DNA of 64,000 nt from Inquilinus limosus DSM 16000 (GTDB lineage: Bacteria > Pseudomonadota > Alphaproteobacteria > DSM-16000 > Inquilinaceae): the NCBI RefSeq assembly GCF_000423185.1, contig NZ_AUHM01000031.1, positions 1-64,000 of the forward strand, read 5' to 3'. The position numbers and the translations under genes are program-made. This document shows positions 60,148-64,000 of the stretch, one piece after another (positions within the stretch are counted from its first letter, which is position 1; each line of letters opens with the position of its first letter). The notes under the pieces are model-generated. The model was not told the origin of the DNA, made no database searches, and saw only the letters and a program-made list of their open reading frames with translations.

Positions 60148-60922
60148 CCAGCACCTCGACCGTGCCGACGCCGTCGAACTCGGCCTGCGCCCGCTGGCCG
60201 GGCACGACCTTGTGCACGCCGGTGGTCATGCCGGTCAGCACCCAGCTTCCGGCCGGCAGCGCCCGGCCGCGGCGGCCGAGATGCTCGGCCAGAAAGGCGA
60301 GGGAGGCGATCGGTCCGCCGCCGGCGACCCGCGCGGCGCTGCCCTCGCCGACCACCCCGCCGTCGACCCGCGTCCGCACCGTCCAGTCGGAGAGCGGGCG
60401 GCTGTCCCAATCCGTGATCGCCGGGCCGATCACCAGACCGGCATTGTTGCCGAAATCGCTGGCCACGGCGCCGGGGCCGAGGTCGTTCAGCGTCGCCAGC
60501 GGGCTGCCGGCGATCTCGATCCCGGCATGGATCGACTCCACGAAAGGCCGTACCTCTTCGATGGCCCGCGGCCGGGCCTCGGCCGGGATGTCGCGGCCGA
60601 TCCGCAGCACGAACTCGGCCTCGACCGCGCCGAAGCCGCCCGGGATCACCGGCGTCTCCACCGGGCCGCCGCGCGCGTCGCGCAGGTTGCGGGCGAAGAC
60701 CGGCCCGGCCAGGCGCGGCGCGTCGTAGCGCGGCCGCCAGGTGTCGGCGATGCCGGCCACCTTCCAGCCGACCAGCGCATCGGTCCACAGGCCGATCGCC
60801 TCCTCCTGCACCGCATAGGCGGTCGGAAGGTCCGGCGGCAGCGTGCCGGGATAGTCCGACAGGGCGCGGCCGGCGCGGCGCGCTTCGGTGAAGGCGATAG
60901 CCAGGTCGCGGCTCGAACTCAT
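60128..60922 (-). CDS. 2-keto-4-pentenoate hydratase-like (FAH superfamily) enzyme
   Basis: 264 residues of the MhpD-type branch of the fumarylacetoacetase C-terminal-domain superfamily: TAYAVQEEAIGLW, GWKVAGIADTW, and the metal-binding acids in FGAVEAEFVLRIGRDIP, then GIEIAGSP and SWVLTGMTTGVHKVVPGQRAQAEFDGVGTVEVLV. It adds or removes water on 2-keto-enoic acids with Mg2+. It diverges from the GntR gene of the kdu cluster, so a dehydratase step on a 2-keto-3-deoxy sugar acid is possible. Substrate inferred. Confidence 0.87.
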   Translation of the reverse strand: MSSSRDLAIAFTEARRAGRALSDYPGTLPPDLPTAYAVQEEAIGLWTDALVGWKVAGIADTWRPRYDAPRLAGPVFARNLRDARGGPVETPVIPGGFGAVEAEFVLRIGRDIPAEARPRAIEEVRPFVESIHAGIEIAGSPLATLNDLGPGAVASDFGNNAGLVIGPAITDWDSRPLSDWTVRTRVDGGVVGEGSAARVAGGGPIASLAFLAEHLGRRGRALPAGSWVLTGMTTGVHKVVPGQRAQAEFDGVGTVEVLVTAAGG

Positions 60923-61005
60923 GGAAGGCTCCGTCAGCTGATCTGCATTCTTGTGTATGGTAGTATGGGCTGTTATGCAAGGCGGCAACGGAAGGCAGGA
61001 CCCGC

Positions 61006-61707
61006 GTGAAGATCGACCCCGGCCAGAGCTTCGAATCCGTCGCCCGCCGGCTGGAGCGCGAGCTGCGCCGCGCCATCGTGGCGCTGGAGCTGCCGCCCGG
61101 CGCCCGGCTGTCGGAGCAGGAGATCGCGCAGCGCCACGGCGTGTCGCGCCAGCCGGTGCGCGAGGCGCTGATCGCGCTGGCCAAGACCCGGCTGGTCGAG
61201 GTGCTGCCGCAGCGGGGCACGGTGGTGGTCAAGCTCTCGGTGCGGCGGATGGCGGAGGCGCGCTTCGTCCGCGAGGCGGTCGAGGTGGCGCTGGTGCGGC
61301 GCGCCTGCGAGGGCTTCGACCGGTCGAGCCGCGAGCGCATCGACGACCTGCTCGACGCCCAGGAGAAGGCGGCGTCCCGCGGCAACCACGGCGACTTCCA
61401 GCGCACCGACGAGCTGTTCCACATCGCCATCGCCGAGGGCGCCGGCTGCGGCCTGGCCTGGATGGCGGTCGAGGACATCAAGGCGCATATGGACCGGATC
61501 TGCACCCTGACTCTGCCGGGCCCGGAGGCGATGCTGCCGCTGATCGAGCAGCACCGCGCCATCATGGCCGCGATCGACGCCCGCGACCCCGACGCGGCCG
61601 AGCAGGCGATGCGCCATCATCTGACCGAGATCCTGCGCGCGCTGCCGCGGATCGAGGCCGAGCATCCCGAATTGTTCGACGAGCCCGCCCCGGGCCGCAG
61701 CCGATAG
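61006..61707 (+). CDS. GntR/FCD-family regulator of the hexuronate cluster
   Basis: 233 residues from GTG 61006. Winged helix PPGARLSEQEIAQRHGVSRQPVREALIALAKTRLVEVLPQRGTVV (VSRQPVREAL is the typical GntR recognition helix) and FCD effector domain (DELFHIAIAEGAGC, HRAIMAAIDARDPDAAEQAMRHHLTEIL). UxuR/ExuR-like FCD proteins sense hexuronates; kduI starts 16 bp downstream. The divergent promoter contains GTATGGTAGTATGG (60956-60969), which may include its binding site. Confidence 0.92.
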   Translation: MKIDPGQSFESVARRLERELRRAIVALELPPGARLSEQEIAQRHGVSRQPVREALIALAKTRLVEVLPQRGTVVVKLSVRRMAEARFVREAVEVALVRRACEGFDRSSRERIDDLLDAQEKAASRGNHGDFQRTDELFHIAIAEGAGCGLAWMAVEDIKAHMDRICTLTLPGPEAMLPLIEQHRAIMAAIDARDPDAAEQAMRHHLTEILRALPRIEAEHPELFDEPAPGRSR

Positions 61708-61723
61708 ATCGAAGAGGACAGGC

Positions 61724-62578
61724 ATGACCGCGACCGACGCCCCGACCACCCGCCAGGCGGTGCATTACGAGCAGGCCGAGATGCTGGACGGCGAGGATCT
61801 GCGCCGGCATTTCCTGATCGAGCAACTGATGGTCCCGGGCCGGCTCTCCGCCACCTACACCCATTACGACCGGATGCTGGTGATGGGCGCGGTGCCGACC
61901 GACAAGCCGCTGGTGGTCGGCGAGGATCTGGCCAAGCTGGTCGGCAGCGCCACGCTGCTGGAGCGGCGCGAGCTCGGCCTGATCAATGTCGGCGGGCCGG
62001 GCCGGGTGACCGCGGACAAGACCGTGTTCGAGGTCGGGCCGCAGGACGCGCTCTATCTCGGCAAGGGCATCGCCTCGGTCGCCTTCGCCAGCGACGATCC
62101 GGCCAATCCGGCGAAGTTCTACATCAACTCGACCCCGGCCCATGCCGGGCTGCCGTCGCGGGTGGTCGCCCGCGACCAGGCGATCGCGAAGGAGCTCGGC
62201 GCGCCCGAGACCAGCAACCGCCGCACGCTGCACCAGTACCTGCATCCGGAGGTGCTGCCGACCTGCCAGCTGCTGATGGGGCTGACCCGGCTGCACACCG
62301 GCAGCGTCTGGAACACCATGCCGGCGCACACCCACGACCGGCGCATGGAGGCGTATTTCTACTTCGAGCTGCCGGCCGACGCCGTGGTGATGCATTTCAT
62401 GGGCCGGCCCTCGGCCACCCGCCACCTCGTCGTCCGCAACGAGCAGGCGGTGCTGTCGCCGCCCTGGTCGATCCATTGCGGCGCCGGCACCGCGTCCTAC
62501 GCCTTCATCTGGAGCATGGCCGGCGACAACCAGGCCTTCACCGACATGGATTTCGTCGCCATGGGGGACCTGCTGTGA
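61724..62578 (+). CDS. kduI: 5-dehydro-4-deoxy-D-glucuronate isomerase
   Basis: 284 residues, full length for KduI, a cupin-fold zinc enzyme that isomerises 5-keto-4-deoxyuronate to 3-deoxy-D-glycero-2,5-hexodiulosonate in pectin, alginate or hyaluronan breakdown. The metal motif is MPAHTHDRRMEAYFYF (two His and the Glu); the C-terminal SPPWSIHCGAGTASYAFIWSMAGDNQAFTDMD is strongly conserved. kduD follows with GTGA overlap. Confidence 0.96.
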   Translation: MTATDAPTTRQAVHYEQAEMLDGEDLRRHFLIEQLMVPGRLSATYTHYDRMLVMGAVPTDKPLVVGEDLAKLVGSATLLERRELGLINVGGPGRVTADKTVFEVGPQDALYLGKGIASVAFASDDPANPAKFYINSTPAHAGLPSRVVARDQAIAKELGAPETSNRRTLHQYLHPEVLPTCQLLMGLTRLHTGSVWNTMPAHTHDRRMEAYFYFELPADAVVMHFMGRPSATRHLVVRNEQAVLSPPWSIHCGAGTASYAFIWSMAGDNQAFTDMDFVAMGDLL

Positions 62579-63333
62579 CCGATCTGTTCGATCTCACCGG
62601 CAAGGTCGCGCTGGTCACCGGCGCGCGCACCGGCCTCGGCCGCGGCATCGCCGTGGCCTTGGCGGAGGCCGGGGCGGACATCGCCGGGCTCGGCTCTCGC
62701 CCGATGCCGGAGACGGCGGCGGCGATCGCCGCCACCGGCCGCCGCTTCGTCGAGGTGGTGCGCGATCTCGAGGACTCCTCCGGGCTCGACGCCGTGGTGG
62801 CCGACATCGTCGCCCGGCTGGGACGGATCGACATCCTGGTCAACAACGCCGGCATCATCCGCCGCGCCGACCTGCTGGAGTTCAGCGAGGCGGACTGGGA
62901 CGCGGTGATGGCGGTGAACCTGAAGAGCGTCTTCTTCCTCAGCCAGGCGGTGGCCCGCCACATGGCGGGGCAGGGCATCCAGGGGCGGATCATCCATGTC
63001 GCCTCGGTGCTGTCCTTCCAGGGCGGCATCCGTGTGCCGTCCTACACCGCGGCCAAGCACGGCATCGCCGGGCTGACCCGGGCCATGGCGAACGAGCTGG
63101 CGCCGAAGGGCATCACCGTCAACGCCATCGCCCCCGGCTATATGGAGACCGACAACACCGAGGCGCTGCGCGCCGACCCGGTGCGCACCCGGCAGATCCT
63201 CGATCGCATTCCCGCCGGCCGCTGGGGCGTGCCGCAGGATCTCGCGACGGCGGCGCTGTTCCTGGCCTCACCGCACAGCGGCTACGTCACCGGCGCGCTG
63301 CTGCCGGTCGATGGCGGCTGGCTGGCGCGGTGA
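62575..63333 (+). CDS. kduD: 2-dehydro-3-deoxy-D-gluconate 5-dehydrogenase
   Basis: 252 residues from GTG 62575, overlapping the kduI stop by 4 bp. SDR with TGARTGLG cofactor site, NNAGIIRRADLLEFSEADWDAVMAVNLKSVFFLSQAVARHM, Ser in IIHVASVLSFQGGI, Y-x3-K in SYTAAKHG and PVDGGWLAR end, all typical of KduD. It reduces the KduI product to 2-keto-3-deoxygluconate. No pectate lyase or KDG kinase is visible before the window ends. Confidence 0.95.
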   Translation: MTDLFDLTGKVALVTGARTGLGRGIAVALAEAGADIAGLGSRPMPETAAAIAATGRRFVEVVRDLEDSSGLDAVVADIVARLGRIDILVNNAGIIRRADLLEFSEADWDAVMAVNLKSVFFLSQAVARHMAGQGIQGRIIHVASVLSFQGGIRVPSYTAAKHGIAGLTRAMANELAPKGITVNAIAPGYMETDNTEALRADPVRTRQILDRIPAGRWGVPQDLATAALFLASPHSGYVTGALLPVDGGWLAR

Positions 63334-63426
63334 AATCTTCCTATTGGATTTGTGCCGGCCAATTGGCATAATAAGTTATTCAATCGATTGAGATTGGAAC
63401 TATATTTCTGTTCGTTTATCGTCGCC

Positions 63427-63471
63427 GATGCCGGTTCCGAGCCCTCCTGTTGATGGCGCGGAACCGGCATC
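63427..63471 (+). terminator. Hairpin after kduD, possible terminator
   Basis: Perfect 13 bp stem GATGCCGGTTCCG/CGGAACCGGCATC with a 19 nt loop, 94 bp after the kduD stop. Only a weak T-run (CTTT) follows, so it may act with Rho or as an mRNA end-stabiliser. An AT-rich zone 63350-63415 with the palindrome TCAATCGATTGA (63380-63391) precedes it and could carry the promoter of the next gene. Confidence 0.45.
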
Positions 63472-63514
63472 CCGCTTTGGGCGCATTGTCGATCCATACT
63501 CAGGAGCATTTCAG

Positions 63515-64000
63515 ATGGAATCTTATCTCGCCACGATCATGGGCTGGGCCCCGAATTTCGCGCCGCGCGGCTGGGCCTTCTGCCAGGGGCAGATCCTGTC
63601 GATCTCGCAGAACACCGCGCTGTTCAGCCTGCTCGGCACCACCTATGGCGGCAACGGTCAGACCACCTTCGCCCTGCCCAATCTGGCCAGCCGCGTGCCG
63701 ATCGGCGTCGGCCAGGGGCCGGGGCTGAGCTCCTACGTTCTCGGACAGATGAGCGGCTCCGAGAACGTCACCCTGACCACGAACAACCTGCCGGCGCATG
63801 TCCATGACGGGTCGCCCTTGGCCGCGGTCCAGACCGTGGCGACCGGCACGGGCAGCACCGTCCAGACCGCGGCAACCGAAACCTCGATCCTGGGCGCGCC
63901 GAACTTCACCGACCCCAGCACCGGCGGGTCCGTCGACGTCAACACCTTCGCCAACAACACCGCCACGCCTGTGGTTGCCCTGAAGCTCTCGGTCAGCGGT
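63515..64000 (+). CDS. Tail-collar-domain (microcystin-dependent/MdpB-like) protein, partial
   Basis: ATG 63515 with GGAG at 63502 opens a frame that runs off the right edge (162 codons seen). MESYLATIMGWAPNFAPRGWAFCQGQILSISQNTALFSLLGTTYGGNGQTTFALPNLASRVPIGVGQGPG is the phage tail collar domain (PF07484) of MdpB-type proteins, which are usually about 170-190 residues and come in tandem sets. The LPAHVHDG motif is typical. Function uncertain: structural or surface protein of phage-tail ancestry. No other phage genes are visible. Confidence 0.88.
   Translation, partial: MESYLATIMGWAPNFAPRGWAFCQGQILSISQNTALFSLLGTTYGGNGQTTFALPNLASRVPIGVGQGPGLSSYVLGQMSGSENVTLTTNNLPAHVHDGSPLAAVQTVATGTGSTVQTAATETSILGAPNFTDPSTGGSVDVNTFANNTATPVVALKLSVSG

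Noticed and set aside
63515-64000. Prophage start suggested by the tail-collar protein
   Set aside because: Tail-collar (MdpB-like) genes are common as chromosomal genes outside prophages, and no integrase, tRNA or other phage gene is present in the window.

Overview
The window is about 70% GC by eye, with dense, tightly packed operons, frequent ATGA/GTGA overlaps and many ABC importers. This fits a free-living, metabolically versatile alphaproteobacterium (Rhodospirillales/Azospirillaceae, for example Inquilinus-like). The taxon is inferred from style and gene content; no marker gene or RNA gene is present. I see no rRNA, tRNA, CRISPR array or replication origin.

Region 1 (1-5.96 kb). A transposase fragment at the left edge interrupts an MHS/MFS symporter gene, which diverges from an IclR regulator with two operator-like boxes. 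Then come a coniferyl-alcohol-dehydrogenase-like SDR, a small unknown protein, two Rieske proteins, hppD (tyrosine to homogentisate) and a ferredoxin-NADP+ reductase.

Region 2 (6-27.2 kb) is the most interesting part. It holds an enamidase-like amidohydrolase, and a 12.6 kb minus-strand operon: FAD subunit, fused [2Fe-2S]-molybdopterin hydroxylase, 6-hydroxynicotinate reductase homologue, UPF0280 (ApbE-like fold), two tandem PF06684 proteins, a branched-chain-type ABC importer (binding protein, fused LivH-LivM permease, LivG, LivF) and a NicR/BpsR-like MarR regulator. Together they predict hydroxylation, ring reduction and hydrolytic ring opening of nicotinate or a related N-heterocycle. A GTATAC-centred palindrome lies upstream of both the enamidase and the operon. 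Between the two blocks lie a gene relic of the enamidase 3' end, a remnant toxin-antitoxin-like pair and two divergent RTX proteins. Beyond the operon are a penicillin-acylase-family hydrolase and an Old-Yellow-Enzyme.

Region 3 (27.4-41.9 kb). TetR with a divergent Bcr/CflA efflux pump, an SPW-repeat membrane protein, an SDR/TetR divergent pair, a five-gene peptide importer plus M14 carboxypeptidase operon (plus strand), an SDR, an S1/P1 nuclease and a frameshifted D-tartrate dehydratase gene.

Region 4 (42-50.4 kb) is a minus-strand operon: GntR, two ABC ATPases, peptide-binding protein, two permeases and gamma-glutamyltransferase. It probably handles gamma-glutamyl peptides.

Region 5 (50.7-57.8 kb) is a sugar (CUT1) importer without its own ATPase, with a GH42 beta-galactosidase and an aldo/keto reductase, diverging from an AraC regulator.

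Region 6 (58-64 kb). PhyH dioxygenase, CDF metal exporter, FAH-type hydratase, GntR, kduI and kduD (hexuronate catabolism), and the start of a tail-collar-domain protein running off the right edge.

Four families of intergenic palindromic repeats are interspersed. All three copies of one family (14721, 35087, 45651) sit exactly between a solute-binding-protein gene and a permease gene of ABC importers.
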